From: Balaenoptera acutorostrata
Taxonomy: Eukaryota; Chordata; Mammalia; Artiodactyla; Balaenopteridae
Assembly (NCBI RefSeq): GCF_949987535.1
Contig: NC_080077.1
Span: forward strand, 39,202,561 to 39,266,560
Direction of reading: 5' to 3'
DNA length: 64,000 bases
Part shown: positions 1 through 12,638 of the stretch, piece by piece
Layout of the letters: each line of letters begins with the position of its first letter
Numbering within the stretch: the first letter of the stretch is position 1
Made by a program: the position numbers and the translations under genes
Notes under the pieces: generated by a model
Told to the model about the DNA's origin: nothing
What the model saw: only the letters and a program-made list of their open reading frames with translations
Database searches by the model: none

Positions 1-263
1 ATCTGATTGAATATGTCAAAATCATTGTCATAAAAAGGGCACATCATGGGTCTTGTTAATTAATTTCCATCCCTAAACTATCCTACTATGTGTAGTACAC
101 ACTGACATTTTGATTTGGGCTACTTGGGCATGTACTGGTAGTACGGCTCCATGACCATGATTTCCTTTAATTTAGTATGGAAGATATAGCTCTATTAAAA
201 TAACTATGGTTATTACGCTTAAATATATTAATATTCTTTTGAGTAATTTTTAAATAGAAACAT

Positions 264-656
264 GCACGCTATGGAGTGAATTGTGTCCCCTCCCCCCCCC
301 CCCCAAATTCACATGTCAAAGCCCTGTTCCTCAGTGTGATGGTATTTGGAGATGAGGTCTTTGGGAGGTAGTTAGGTTTAGGTTAGGTCATGGGGGTAGA
401 GCCCTCATTACGGAATTAGTTCCCTTATACCATGAGACAGTAGAGAGCTTGCTGTGCTCTCTGTGCTGTAGGAAGACACAGTGAGAAGACAGCCATCTGC
501 AAGCCATGAAGAGAGTCCTCACTAGAATCTGACCATGCTGGCACCCTGATCTAAGACTTCCAGCCTCCAAAACTGTGAGAAAATAAATTTCTGTTGTTTA
601 AGACACTCCATCTGTGGTCTGTGGTATTTTTTGACGGCAGCCCCAGCTGACTAAGA
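264..656 (+). mobile_element. MaLR/ERVL-type solitary LTR (MLT1-like)
   Basis: The sequence follows the familiar plan of mammalian MaLR LTRs: a start near 'atggagtgaattgtgtccc', a middle with 'ggtatttggagatgaggtc', a segment 'gaagacagccatctgcaagc', and an end with 'aactgtgagaaaataaattt' followed by 'agctgactaag'. The AATAAA inside the end segment is the LTR's own polyadenylation signal. There is no internal retroviral sequence next to it, so it is a solo LTR. A run of 13 C at 292-304 interrupts the 5' part. The exact subfamily is from memory. Confidence 0.72.
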
Positions 657-997
657 AAATGCACCATCACATGTGTAAATTGATCCTCAGCACTTTTATT
701 CATCTGCACATTTATTCTGCCTAATCTGGTTGTAGAAACCTCTCCCAGATGTTGCACCTTTTGAAGATTTATCAACCTTAATAATGTTGGAGATGCTAGT
801 TTTAATTGCCTCATTAGAAAGGAACATCTGTGCTTAATTATTGACATTATTTAGTAAGTACATGCTTTTTTTAGTCAAAGAGATTGCACATCTTTTTCTG
901 TGCCCCACTAGTCTTTCTTCCTCTGTGGAAGACTTAATTTTGTTGACCAGCTAAACTTCCCACTTCTTATGAGATGTACCTGAACAGATGTGTTTTT

Positions 998-1366
998 TTA
1001 ACTTTAATTTTTTAATTTTTATACAATTTTTAAAGGTTATACTCCATTTATAGTTATTACAAAATATTGGCTATGTTCCCTGTGTTGCACAAAACAACCT
1101 TGAGCCTATCTTACACCCAATAGTCTATGCCTTCCACTCCCGTATCCCTACATTGCCCCTCTCCCCCTTCTTCCCACTGATAACCACTAGTTTCTTCTTT
1201 ATATCTGTAAGTCTTCTTCTTTTATGCTATATTCACTAGTTTGTTGTATTTTTTAGATTCCACATATAAGTTATATCATACAGTATTTATCTTTCTCTGT
1301 CTGACTTATTTCACTTAGCATAATGCCCTCCAAGTCCATCCATGTTGCTGCAAATGGCAAAATTTC
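998..1366 (-). mobile_element. Old L1 (L1M-type) 3' end fragment
   Basis: Read on the minus strand this is the 3' end of an L1. On the + strand one sees the reversed A-rich tail, then the typical reversed 3' sequence, including 'cttatttcacttagcataatg' and 'ccaagtccatccatgttgctgcaaatg'. It is clearly more diverged than the L1 copies at 1841 and 15499, so it belongs to an older insertion wave. No coding capacity remains. Confidence 0.7.
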
Positions 1367-1840
1367 TGAACAGATATGCTTTTACTTCTATCAGTAAACA
1401 TACATCTCAATTCAACATTTTATCATGTCTTAAAAATATATTTTCATTTGTATTTATTTTTCTGGATAGAAATCACTGCATACCACACATCCTTCTATAT
1501 GTAGAAATAGATGTTATTTAACATGACACTTTCTTGAGCTGATTCCCTTAGCAAAACTTAGGAAGTTTTTCACATTTAATAAGAGTTTGTTGGGGTGTCG
1601 CTGTGTATAAAAGTGCTGTGCTAAGTTCTATGATAGGGTAAATGACTTGCTTCCAACCTGGAGCTTTGTTGAAAACAAAAGAAAAACTATACAAGAGTTG
1701 GGATAATTTCACCCATATCATTGTATTAATCAAAAAATGTTACAGAATCGTAGGTAAGAACAGTAGTGTTCACTTCAAAAGAAGTCAGGCATTTGAGGCA
1801 ATTCTTGAAAGAAAAGTTGGCTTTTAAAAGTGGAGTTTCA

Positions 1841-4651
1841 CTGTGATTAAAAATCTTCCAACAAACAAAAGCCCAGGACCAGATGGCTTCACAGGCGAAT
1901 TCTATCAAACATTTAGAGAAGAGCTAACACCTATCCTTCTCAAACTCTTCCAAAATATTGCAGAGGGAGGAACACTCCCCAACTCATTCTACGAGGCCAC
2001 CATCACCCTGATACCAAAACCAGACAAAGATGTCACAAGGAAAGAAAACTACAGGCCAGTATCACTGATGAATATAGATGCAAAAATCCTCAACAAAATA
2101 CTAGCAAACAGAATCCAACAGCACATTAAAAGGATCATACACCATGATCAAGTGGGGTTTATCCCAGGAATGCAAGGATTCTTCAATATACGCAAATCAA
2201 TCAACGTGATACATCATATTAACAAATTGAAGGAGAAAAACCATATGATCATCTCAATAGATGCAGAGAAAGCTTTCGACAAAATTCAACACCCATTTAT
2301 GATAAAAGCCCTGCAGAAAGTAGGCATAGAGGGAACTTTCCTCAACATAATAAAGGCCATATATGACAAACCCACAGCCAACATCGTCCTCAATGGTGAA
2401 AAACTGAAACCATTTCCACTAAGATCAGGAACAAGACAAGGTTGCCCACTCTCACCACTATTACTCAACATAGTTTTGGAAGTTTTAGCCACAGCAATCA
2501 GAGAAGAAAAAGAAATAAAAGGAATCCAAATCGGAAAAGAAGAAGTAAAGCTGTCACTGTTTGCAGATGACATGATACTCTACATAGAGAATCCTAAAGA
2601 TGCTACCAGAAAACTACTAGAGCTAATCAATGAATTTGGTAAAGTAGCAGGATACAAAATTAATGCACAGAAATCTCTGGCATTCCTATATACTAATGAT
2701 GAAAAATCTGAAAGTGAAATTAAGAAAACACTCCCATTTACCATTGCAACAAAAAGAATAAAATACCTAGGAATAAACCTACCTAAGGAGACAAAAGACC
2801 TGTATGCAGAAAATTATAAGACACTGATGAAAGAAATTAAAGATGATACAAATAGATGGAGAGATATACCATGTTCTTGGATTGGAAGAATCAACATTGT
2901 GAAAATGACTCTACTACCCAAAGCAATCTACAGATTCAATGCAATCCCTATCAAACTACCACTGGCATTTTTCACAGAACTAGAACAAAAAATTTCACAA
3001 TTTGTATGGAAACACAAAAGACCCCAAATAGCCAAAGCAATCTTGAGAACGAAAAATGGAGCTGGAGGAATCAGGCTCCCTGACTTCAGACTATACTACA
3101 AAGCTACGGTAATCAAGACAGTATGGCACTGGCACAAAAACAGAAATATAGATCAATGGAACAGGACAGAAAACACAGAGATAAACCCACACACATGTGG
3201 TCACCTTATCTTTGATAAAGGGGGCAAGAATATACAATGGAGAAAAGACAGCCTCTTCAATAAGTGGTGCTGGGAAAACTGGACAGGTACATGTAAAAGT
3301 ATGAAATTAGAACACTCCCTAACAGCATACACAAAAATAAACTCAAAATGGATTAAAGACCTAAATGTAAGGCCAGACAGTATCAAACTCTTAGAGGAAA
3401 ACATAGGCAGAACACTCTATGACATAAATCACAGCAAGATCCTTTTTGACCCAGCTCCTAGAGAAATGGAAATAAAAACACAAATAAACAAATGGGACCT
3501 GATGAAACTTAAAAGCTTTTGCACAGCAAAGGAAACCATAAACAAGACCAAAAGACAACCCTCAGAATGGGAGAAAATATTTGCAAATGAAGCAGCTGAC
3601 AAAGGATTAATCTCCAAAATTTACAAGCAGCTCATGCAGCTCAATAACAAAAAAACAAACAACCCAATCCAAAAATGGGCAGAAGACCTAAATAGACATT
3701 TCTCCAAAGAAGATATACAGATTGCCAACAAACACATGAAAGAATGCTCAACATCATTAATCATTAGAGAAATGCAAATCAAAACTACAATGAGATATCA
3801 TCTCACACTGGTCAGAATGGCCATCATGAAAAAATCTAGAAACAATAAATGCTGGAGAGGGTGTGGAGAAAAGGGAACCCTCTTGCACTGTTGGTGGGAA
3901 GTAAATTGATACAGCCACTATGGAGAACAGTATGGAGGTTCCTTAAAAAACTAAAAATAGAACTACCATACGACCCAGCAATCCCACTACTGGGCATTTA
4001 CCCTGAGAAAACCATAATTCAAAAAGAGTCATGTACCAAAATGTTCATTGCAGCTTTATTTACAATAGCCAGGACATGGAAGCAACCTAAGTGTCCATCA
4101 TCAGATGAAAGGATAAAGAAGATGTGGCACATATATACAATGGAATATTACTCAGCCATAAAAAGAAACGAAATGTAGTTATTTGTAGTGAGGTGGATGG
4201 AGTTAGAGTCTGTCATACAGAGTGAGGTAAGTCAGAAAGAGAAAAACAAACACAGTATGCTAACACATATATATGGAATCTAAGGGGGAAAAAAAAGGTC
4301 ATGAAGAACCTAGTGGCAAGACGGGAATAAAGACACAGATCTACTAGAGAATAGACTTGAGGATACAGGGAGGGGGAAGGGTACGCTGTGACAAAGTGAG
4401 AGAGTGGCATGGACATATATATACTACCAAACGTAAAATAGATAGTGGGAAGCAGCTGCATAGCACAGGGAGATCAGCTCGGTGCTTTGTGACCCCCTAG
4501 AGGGGTGGGATAGGGAGGGTGGGAGGGAGGGAGATGCAAGAGAGAAGAGATATGGGAAAATACGTATATGTATAACTGATTCACTTTGTTATAAAGCAGA
4601 AACTAACACACCACTGTAAAGTAATTATACTCCAATAAAGGTGTTAAAAAA
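1841..4651 (+). mobile_element. 5'-truncated young L1 insertion with 15-bp TSD
   Basis: This L1 copy starts inside the reverse transcriptase region of ORF2 and runs through the 3' UTR to an A-tract after 'ccaataaaggtgtt'. It is flanked by a perfect duplication of aaaagtggagtttca at 1826-1840 and 4652-4666, the mark of target-primed reverse transcription. The near-intact reading frame and exact TSD point to a fairly recent insertion. It lies in the same orientation as TRDN, in intron 1. The 3' UTR includes a G-rich segment around 4364-4380 and 4500-4535. Confidence 0.93.
1843..4300 (+). pseudogene. L1 ORF2 remnant (reverse transcriptase to C-terminus), frameshifted
   Basis: An open frame of 688 codons at 1843-3909 encodes the ORF2 reverse transcriptase and the following C-terminal region. 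Visible motifs are [12 protein letters not shown] near the start, the [10 protein letters not shown] segment (about residue 143), [12 protein letters not shown] (about residue 197) and the catalytic FADD (about residue 245). The endonuclease domain is absent because the copy is 5'-truncated. Compared with the related copy at 15.9 kb, one T is missing near 3899 (gggaagtaaa instead of gggaatgtaaa), which shifts the frame. The C-terminal part (GTLLHCWW...[13 protein letters not shown]...WHIYTMEYYSAIKRNE) continues in another frame to a stop at 4176-4178. The product cannot be a complete ORF2 protein. Confidence 0.9.
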
Positions 4652-4680
4652 AAAAGTGGAGTTTCAGTAAGACCATTTTT

Positions 4681-4979
4681 TTTTTTAATTTTTTTATTAT
4701 TTATTTATTTATTTATGGCTGTGTTGGGTCTTCGTTTCTGTGCGAGGGCTTTCTCTAGTTGCGGCAGGCGGGGGCCACTCTTCATCGTGGTGCTCAGGCC
4801 TCTCACTATCGCGGCCTCTCTTGTTGCGGAGCACAGGCTCCAGACGCGCAGGCTCAGTAATTGTGGCTCACGGGCCTAGTTGCTCTGCGGCATGTGGGGT
4901 CTTCCCAGACCAGGGCTCGAACCCGTGTCCCCTGCATTGGCAGGCAGATTGTCAACCACTGCGCCACCAGGAAAGCCCC
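4681..4979 (-). mobile_element. CHR-type SINE
   Basis: A tRNA-derived SINE in reverse orientation: T-tract and (TTTA)n at the left, then the CpG-rich body, ending at the right in the reversed head 'actgcgccaccagg'. The target sequence aagaccattttt is duplicated at 4669-4680 and 4980-4991. It landed just 3' of the L1 at 1841-4651, three bases after that element's TSD. Open frames across it are SINE artefacts. Confidence 0.92.
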
Positions 4980-6522
4980 AAGACCATTTTTTTTTAAAAA
5001 GAAATAAAAGGAATTCATCAGAAATCCTTACCCAAGTTAGATTAGTAAAAACCAATGTATTTTACCTGTAATGTGTTAAGAGTTCAATACATTTTGTTTC
5101 AGAAAGTGAATTCTAGTTATGCACTTATCATTGCTTTTCACCTTTAAATGCAGTTTACTATTTGTAGGAAAACAATTATCCTGAATGGGGAGTAACTGCT
5201 AAGTTGAAAATGAAAAGTTCAAAAGGTAGGGGAAAACTAAGCTTACCGGAACTAATACAAGAAGAGACATCTATTACTTGGCAGTAAGGAGTACTGGGAA
5301 GTGGCTAACAGGTCACAGCGAGGGCCCACTGCCCAGGGAGGGAGATATCCTGCCTCTCACTCAACCAGAACATAAGCGAGCTCTTCCTATAAGGAGCACT
5401 TCAATATTAGAATCTGACCTTGAATACCCCAAAAAACCTCATTTCGTTTACGACCAAGACAACACAGCCACTCAAAAAATAAGAGTGAGATTTGAGATTT
5501 TCTTTCAAAAATGAAAATAATTTTTTTTTTAAAAAAGAATCTGCATATTTAGATCTTTCTGACTGATCACCCGTCATGACAGAGATGAAGGAAAATAATT
5601 ATTTACATTCCTAGCAGAAGCAAGAGCATCAGTCAGAACTTCTGATGGCTGGTAATGCAAACACAACCAAATTAAAGGAGTTTTTATATTCTCATATAAC
5701 TGGAAGTCCAGAGATAAATCTGACTCTAAACACAGCTGGCTCCCTGAACCCACACAGTGGTATCTGGACTCTACCTCTCTCTATCTTGCAGCAGATTCTT
5801 CAACTGGTGGGCTAGAGGGCTACTGGTAGACCCCACCAGCTTGGTAAACCCAGCAGAAAGAGAGTATAACTCCAATAGTTCCATGAAAAATGAGGAGGAC
5901 TCTGATTGCCCCATCCCTTCACAGTCTTAGGCAAGAGGGAATGTTCTAAATGGTCAGGCTTGTCTTAAAGACCCATTCCTATGGCTGGGGGTTAGGGGGG
6001 TGTTCACTTTCTAATCCCACTACTGGAAAAAGAAATTCACTTCCTGGAAGGGTAGAGGGAGCGAGTGGGTAGCAAGGAGTGCTAGATAACGCAAAATATA
6101 GGTGTATATCTCTTCATCTTTGCAGGTAGATTAGGTGGCCAAATCATCCTCTGAAATATTACAATAATCACATACCCCAAATCTGGGGAAAGAGATGGCA
6201 ATTTAGGACTTTCATTGAAATTGGCAGGGGGTCCGTTTCCGGTTTAAGACAAAAGCAATTTTTACCTTGAAAGAGAGTGAATAGCTTTTTTTTTAAGTGC
6301 TTAGAATCTGGATTCTTCTAAAAATTTCTCTAGGTTACTTCTTATGGTTTACCAATATTAGATATATATCAATTAGAATGTCTAGGATTATTTTGATAAA
6401 GATTGTTTTTGTGAATTGTCATGATTTAACTTGACTCTCAAAATCTATTTTCATTCAGTTTATACTAGAAAAGCATAATTTAGTTGTCACAGATTTCTAT
6501 GTATATGATACATAGACATTCT

Positions 6523-7287
6523 TTTTTTTTTATTGTAGTGTAGTTGATTTACAATGTTGTGTTAGTTTCAGGTGTACAGCAAAGTGATTCAGTTATACAT
6601 ATACATATATTATCTTTTTAGATTCTTGTCTCATATAGGTTATCACATAATATTGAGTAGATTTCCCTGTGCTATACAGTAGATCCTTGTTGGTTATCTT
6701 TCTTTTTTTTTATCATTTATTTTCATAAAGTTTATTTGTTCTTACAGAGGTTGGCTTCCTAAAATCAATAGTTTAGTCGTTTAGGTTTTCTCGTACAACA
6801 AGAAAAGAGCACTTGAAAAATTCTCAAAATGAAGCTAATTTTTTTAAGTCCGTAAACTACTGTTTTGCCAGCATGGATTCATCACATCTGTCAGGGGAAA
6901 TACAACAATGGCAAAAGAGTATGTGATCCTAAAATGTAGCAGAAGCATCCTATTATCTGTTTATTCCGCTAAGTTCACTGCAAGTAAGGATTGCATCATA
7001 TCAATAGGTTCATGTCTTTCCTGCAAAATAAAAATATTTTAGTGGCTGAGCTAAAAAACTGTATAAAGAAAATTTCATTCCTCACTGATACTCTTATAAC
7101 TTGCTACCTATAATTTATCTGATAAAAATGGTGTAGGTAATCTAAGCAAACAGCTATTGTAACAGCTGTGCTATCTTCTCACTATCTATCTTAAATATAG
7201 TAGTGTGTGTGTGTTCATCCCAAGCTTCTGATTTATCCCTCCCTGCCACGTTTCCCCTTTGGTAACTATAAGTTTGTTTTTGCTATC
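6523..7287 (-). mobile_element. L1 3' end, split by a nested insertion
   Basis: Minus-strand L1 3' end seen at 6523-6705 ('gtgttagtttcaggtgtaca', 'ccctgtgctatacagtag', 'ccttgttggttatc') and resuming at about 7180-7287 ('cttaaatatagtagtgtgtg', 'aagcttctgatttatccctcc'). The flanks gatacatagacattct (6507-6522) and gatacacagacattct (7288-7303) are a TSD with one mismatch, so the two pieces were one insertion. About 470 bp of unrelated sequence sits inside it. Confidence 0.8.
6706..7178 (-). pseudogene. Probable retrocopy of an unidentified transcript's 3' end
   Basis: This block interrupts the L1 at 6523-7287. On the minus strand it ends with AATAAA-containing sequence ('aataaactttatgaaaataaa') followed by a run of A, so it looks like retroposed polyadenylated RNA. 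Near its middle is a splice-acceptor-like 'tttttattttgcag' followed at once by an open frame reading ERHEPIDMMQSLLAVNLAE and then a stop codon at about 6961-6963. The part 5' of that acceptor looks intronic. I therefore read it as an incompletely spliced or alternative-last-exon transcript copied into the L1. I do not recognise the parent gene. The TSD is unclear (perhaps only tatctt). Confidence 0.5.
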
Positions 7288-7936
7288 GATACACAGACAT
7301 TCTTCAAACACTAGGATTAATAAAATATGCAAGTTAAAAGATGGATTCTTCACTTTTCAACTTTATTTGCTTAAAGATCGATCTTTTCAGTAGAGTTTCT
7401 CCAAAATTCTTACTTATATGCATGTTTTCTGGAACACTTAAAAATATAGCAAAGGTCATTCTTGTGACTGGGAATTACATTCTTATTATAATTTTGAAAT
7501 AACTTTTTTTTTTCATTGATAGCATATACTGCCCTGCTCTCCTTTGCTCTCTAATTTTTGAAGAAAAAATTTAGTGTTAGAGTATTCCACAAACCACATC
7601 GCACAGTTAAATGTGAAATTCAAATTAATGCTTTTATGAAATGAATATGCAATATTTTATTTATACCATTCTAGAATATAAGTGTCTTCCTTGAACATCC
7701 TAGAAGAGACTGTATTGTATTATTCCCATAGGAATAATAATGGGCAAGTGGGCATGGCACTTTCCTCGTCTGATTAATAAGGCATGATGAGGTTAAGTGA
7801 ATTCTTTCAGGAGACTTATGATTTATTCTCCAATGCATAACCTGGCTGTGGTTTTTGGAGCTACTACATAAGAAGCCCTAATTTCACTTTATGGAGCAGA
7901 GTCTCTTGGCCCTTCAGCCAGATCCCCACTTCTTTT

Positions 7937-8200
7937 TTGTTTGTTTTTTTGTTTTTGTTTGTTTTGTTTTGAACTGTGTCTCTTTATTTGTTTTTAACTT
8001 TTTATTTTATATTGGAGTATAGCTGATTAACAATGTTGTGATAGTTTCAGCTGCACAGCAAAGCGACTCAACCATATATATGCAGGTATCCATTCTCCCC
8101 CAAACTCCCCTCTCATCCAGGCTGCCACATAACATTAAGCAGAGTTCCCTGTGCTATACAGTAGGTCCTTGTTGGTTATCCATGTTAAATATAGCAGTGC
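7937..8200 (-). mobile_element. 5'-truncated L1 3' end with 17-bp TSD
   Basis: A short minus-strand L1 3' end: the reversed tail at 7937-7990 is T/G-rich (ttgtttgtttt type), followed by 'ttggagtatagctgattaacaatgttg' (given here in part) and ending near 'ggttatccatgttaaatatag'. It is bounded by a perfect duplication agatccccacttctttt at 7920-7936 and 8201-8217. It is about 264 bp long and carries no coding sequence. Confidence 0.88.
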
Positions 8201-11119
8201 AGATCCCCACTTCTTTTGAAGCTGATTCTGGCTACCTGGCAATCAAAATAATTTGTATGAAATCAAAACGAATGGAATGGAAAAGTAGGCATGGAAAGTG
8301 CTGTCACATATCCTCGCTGCTCTGCTCCTATTGTGAGACACCAACTTTCAAGAAACATCACCCATATCAAATTTCTCAGTAATATTTACCTCTCATTTTT
8401 TCCAACATATCAATAACTAGCTGTTTTCATCTCCAAAGTGCTTCTCAAACATTAAACAATCTCAGATTACACACTCTGTTCTTTGCATATATCTTGACCA
8501 GCTGTCAGAGAAGGCAATTTATTTCCCCTCAATTTTATTCTTCTTGGCACTGTGTGGCTTCTATAAGTAAATCTGAATGGAAATTGAAAGTTACAACCTA
8601 GTGTATTTCCATAACAAAGGCAACACATAATTTTCCTTAAGCAGGATAACCTTCAGATTACTTTCAAATTGCTTATGGTTTTGCTGTTGGATACTCAGAA
8701 TGTTTTCATCACCTTGGAATCTTGATTAATTCTTAAGTGGAATTTGTGAGGATGTGAGGATGAAAAAAACAATAGAAAAGATTAAAAAATTGTTTAGTGT
8801 TAACTTTGTCATTTTTATTTGTTTAAAATATTGTACCATAATTGTTTTGGCAGGACTGTATGGTGAAATAAAATTTGGAATTTATATTAAAATCAGTTCT
8901 TTAAAAAATTAAAAGTCAGATTTTAACTCTGAACTTGCATTACTTCCTGAATTTATATAGTCTCTCATTTTTCTGATAAAAAAGGGAAAAAATATAGAAA
9001 TTCTTATCCCATAGAAATTTTTCTGTCTTTTAAAAATGGGACCAGGATTCAACTAATTTGTATCAAATCTCAGTAAGTTTATTTGTTCAGTTTCAAGACA
9101 CCAAGCAGGTGTGTATGTTATTGTCTGCAGAAGTACTCTCTTACACACAGTTCACTGAAGTAAATCTAAAGAGCAAAAGCAATTCTTCCCATGTGCTCTA
9201 TATGGTGATAGTAGGAAGCCTTCCAGAAGTTAAAAAACTGGAGTTTAGCAACATATCAGCTTTCAGGTGGGCCTCTCCTAAACACTTATAATTCATTTAC
9301 TCTCCTGCGAATCATTTGATTCACTTGTAGCCCCACTTGAGTCTTAAATTGCATTTCAAAGTATTTCTATCATTCATGCATTTTCAGAACTGCCATTAGA
9401 AGTGATGGGAATTTGGCACCAAATTCAGTGAGAGGATATGATATGAGTTCTTTCTAATTTTTCCTTCTTTGAGCACCACCTCAGGTACAAACTGTGAAAT
9501 CTGTTTTTTAAAGTTATTTTTCCATCTTGGTATCATTTCAACTAAATTGAATTCTTGAGCTTGGGATATGTATTCACATAGATTTTCAGAGAAGAAAGGA
9601 GATTCATTGTTACTATTATTAATTTATACCTAAAGTTGTTTTAAAATTTTAATTAAATGATTTTACCACTGATGTTTCTCATCAGCTTTTTACTCTTAAA
9701 AATATATGCCTAGATTTACCATTGTCATCTAAAAATAGTTGTATTAGTTATGTTTGGTTATTATTAATACCTACTAATATATACACTAGAATGTATTTGA
9801 TTTTCTTTTCCCTAGTCAGTCTAGAATTTTATGTCATTTATTTTATTTCTATATAGGGGAGGAAAGTACCATTTTATGGGCAAAGAAACAAAAGAGGAAA
9901 ACTTTATTAACTAGAGTACTTAATTTTGCATGTGGTATTTTCATTTCTTCTGTCAACAACTAAAAATTGTCTTATGAACTGAATTTATACTTTAAGTACC
10001 CAGTGCACACATCTGTTTGAGGGTTCAAACTTTATTTTTGTACTTTAAAGAATTCAGTTACACTGATAACATTTGAATAATAACAAAATAAGTTTATTTG
10101 TTATCAATCATCTCTCTTAATTTTGTTAATGGGGCAAAACAGGATCCATTAATATGAATAAATTACAGTATGGGTCCCTGTTTTCCTGTATTACAAGAAA
10201 TAAATTGATTAGGAAAGACATTGAGGAAGTCATAGCATTCTTTTTTTGGTTCCCTGAAAATGTCTTAGCCTAATGTATATGCTTATTAAGTGGAAATAAA
10301 TGTCTGCATTTATCAAGGAGTTAGTCCCTTAGCCTTTGTTTCTAAGGTTAATCTTGCACTTCTAGCCCTTTCTTATAATGATAGTAGCGGTTGTAGTCCT
10401 ACCTGTAGAAGTAGTGGCCAAAGTAACGATGATAGTGATGATGATAATGGCGAAGATTATTCTAAGAGTAACTCCATTTAGGTGAAATTCATTTTGTAAA
10501 AAATGTCAAAGACGTTTCCGGTTGGGAGTGGAAAAATTTTTTTTTTATTTTTAATGTCAAAGAAGTTTGAAAATTTGCTTTTTAAAAAATATTTGGGAAT
10601 GTAATTTAGAGATAAAATTGAAAGTATTTACTTACGTATATTAGAATGTGATTAATCAAAATTTTCTCTTCCCTGATATGTAATTCTTTAATTGTTATAG
10701 ACAAAGTCGCTCATATTTAAAATATATGAAATATATTGTTAAGCTGTAATTTTGGCAAAAATATTTGGATTGTTAGGGGTATTTTTTCTCTTTAGTACTC
10801 AGTTATTTACTCCACATCTGTGTAATTTCTGGTTGGTCTTCAATTGTTCTTAAGTGAAACATGATATATTTGTTCCAAATAATCTCTAAGTTTCCTCTAG
10901 AGATAACTTTCTGTGAGTCAAGGCTTGTCAATATAGTCATATATGCCTGCTCTCCATTGAGGGGGTGCTTTCTAGTCATGCAAAGACAGCAACTTTACAG
11001 AAGAAAAATGAGTTACAAAATTTTTAAATGTTTACTCTATACATAAAAATATAAAAAGAAAAAGTAAACAGTTGAAGGAAAAAGGTGCAAAATAAGGTTA
11101 GATAAAGTGGTACTATCCT

Positions 11120-11262
11120 ATATGTGTGTGTTTATTTATAAACATACATGTATACACACATGCATACACGTAAGTACATTTACACGTAGACATGCATATA
11201 TGTATATGCAAATATACATATACAAAATATATACATATACATTATGTATATCTGTACACAAT
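11120..11262. repeat. Alternating TG/CA and TA simple-sequence tract
   Basis: The stretch is dominated by alternating purine-pyrimidine dinucleotides (tgtgtgtg, tatacacacatgcatacacg, atatgtatatgc, atacatatac). It is a degraded microsatellite. It abuts the older L1-like sequence that follows. Confidence 0.7.
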
Positions 11263-11263
11263 T

Positions 11264-12010
11264 TTATAAACCACCAGAAGGAGGTTTATAGAAAAATGAA
11301 CAAAAAACTTCACAGGGTAAGAAATATAAATGAAAAATAAACATATAAAAGAGCTTATCTCTAGCAATCAAAGAATTGCAAATGAAGTAGAATTTTCCTC
11401 CTGTGTGATTGCACATATTTTGAATACCGGTAATACCCAGGGTTGTCAAGGATAAGGAAACAGAGACTGCTGGCATACACAATTTCCAAAAATAAACTAA
11501 TTTTCAAATATATACATATATTCTCAAAAGATATAAAAGCGATTATATTATTTGCCCAGAAATTCTATATTTAGGAAATTCTCCTTATACAAAAATCATT
11601 AATATGTGCTGAGAAAACTTCTGCCATGTCCCTGGGTAGAAAGCTGTTCGACTAAATTATGCATAGCCACGGAATGACATGCCATGCAGCCACTTAAGTG
11701 GTATTTTATGGAATATGTACAGCAAGAAATCATGTTTATTATATATTGCCTAGTAAAAAAAACTAACAGAGAGTGTGTTGATGACTTGTCAGAAACAAAT
11801 AAAACATATTTCTGTATTTACTTGCATGTACAGAAAAGTAGGTATAAATAGAACAATATGTCAACAGTTGTTTTTACGTGGTGAGAATACAAATAATTAT
11901 CTATGGTAAATCTATTGTTTAATAAAAAACCCAAATAATTATCTATTTATTTTGCAATTTTTTAATATTTTTTGAATTTTCAGTCATGAACTGAAAGTGT
12001 AGACTTTTGT
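11264..12010 (+). mobile_element. Old L1-like (L1M/HAL1-type) fragment
   Basis: Diverged sequence in the order seen in the 3' half of old L1-family elements: 'ctctagcaatcaaagaattgc', then 'attctatatttaggaaattc', then a segment with 'catgccatgcagccac' and 'ttaagtggtattttatgg'. No intact frame survives. The family assignment is by memory of the general plan and could be wrong in detail. Confidence 0.45.
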
Positions 12011-12638
12011 AAGCAGGAATAAAAAGTTTCTGGATATAATAAGATTTTCCAACATTAATCTCTTAAATCTTCTATGCCCCTTTCACAAATAAAAATTAAT
12101 GGCTTTAATAGAGGGTCAATTATGCTGTTAAACCAGAATATCCAAAAGAAATGTCATCCATTTGAACTATTTTATCACTGATTTTGTTTCTCTCCCAGAG
12201 GGGATATTTTTGCTTGCATTTAGACCTGACATATGAAGCTAAATAAAAGAAAAAGGTGTTAAAAAGCAACCTGACCAAAAAAGCCATTGCCCTTGATGGT
12301 ATTGGGTATATGAGGCGGTAAGGGAGATGCAAAAATGATTGAAGATTATGACATAGTTTGTGGCCTGGATGGCAGTACTTATGGAACTTGGGAGACGAGG
12401 AATGCTGATTATGAGGGCCTATGGGTATCAGGGTGGAGGGTAAATGCTGAGAAAGTGAAATGTGGTAGCGGGCAGGGAGGTTGGCTCTACCACTAAAGAG
12501 GCGTATTCTGCCATAGAAGATGCTATAAAAGAGCTATATTTACTTATACATTCTGTGTTTTGTGGGGAAGGAGTTTTTGTCATCAATATTTGACGTGAAA
12601 TTGCAAATTGTAATTCTCCTTTTCCAATGTTCAATTAG

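Larger units (their letters stand above)
1..12638 (+). other. TRDN: TRDN intron 1 (3' part)
   Basis: Non-coding sequence before TRDN exon 2, ending in the acceptor AG at 12637-12638 after a pyrimidine-rich tract. It holds an MLT1-type LTR, an old L1M tail, a 2.8-kb young L1, a CHR SINE, two L1 3' ends (one with a nested retrocopy) and an old L1-like block at 11.3-12.0 kb. I recognise nothing in 1370-1825, 5000-6500, 8220-11100 or 12010-12540 beyond AT-rich unique-looking sequence. The part at 5640-6070 has the texture of an old interspersed repeat but I cannot name it. TRDN exon 1 (short, encoding about eight residues) was looked for and not found, so it should lie upstream. Confidence 0.8.

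Noticed and set aside
5278..5514. A 78-codon open frame in intron 1
   Set aside because: No similarity I recognise, no splice sites in the right phase, and no neighbouring coding sequence.
1..12638. TRDN exon 1 within the window
   Set aside because: I looked for a start codon followed by codons like TEITAEG with a phase-1 donor and found none. A long first intron is expected for this gene.
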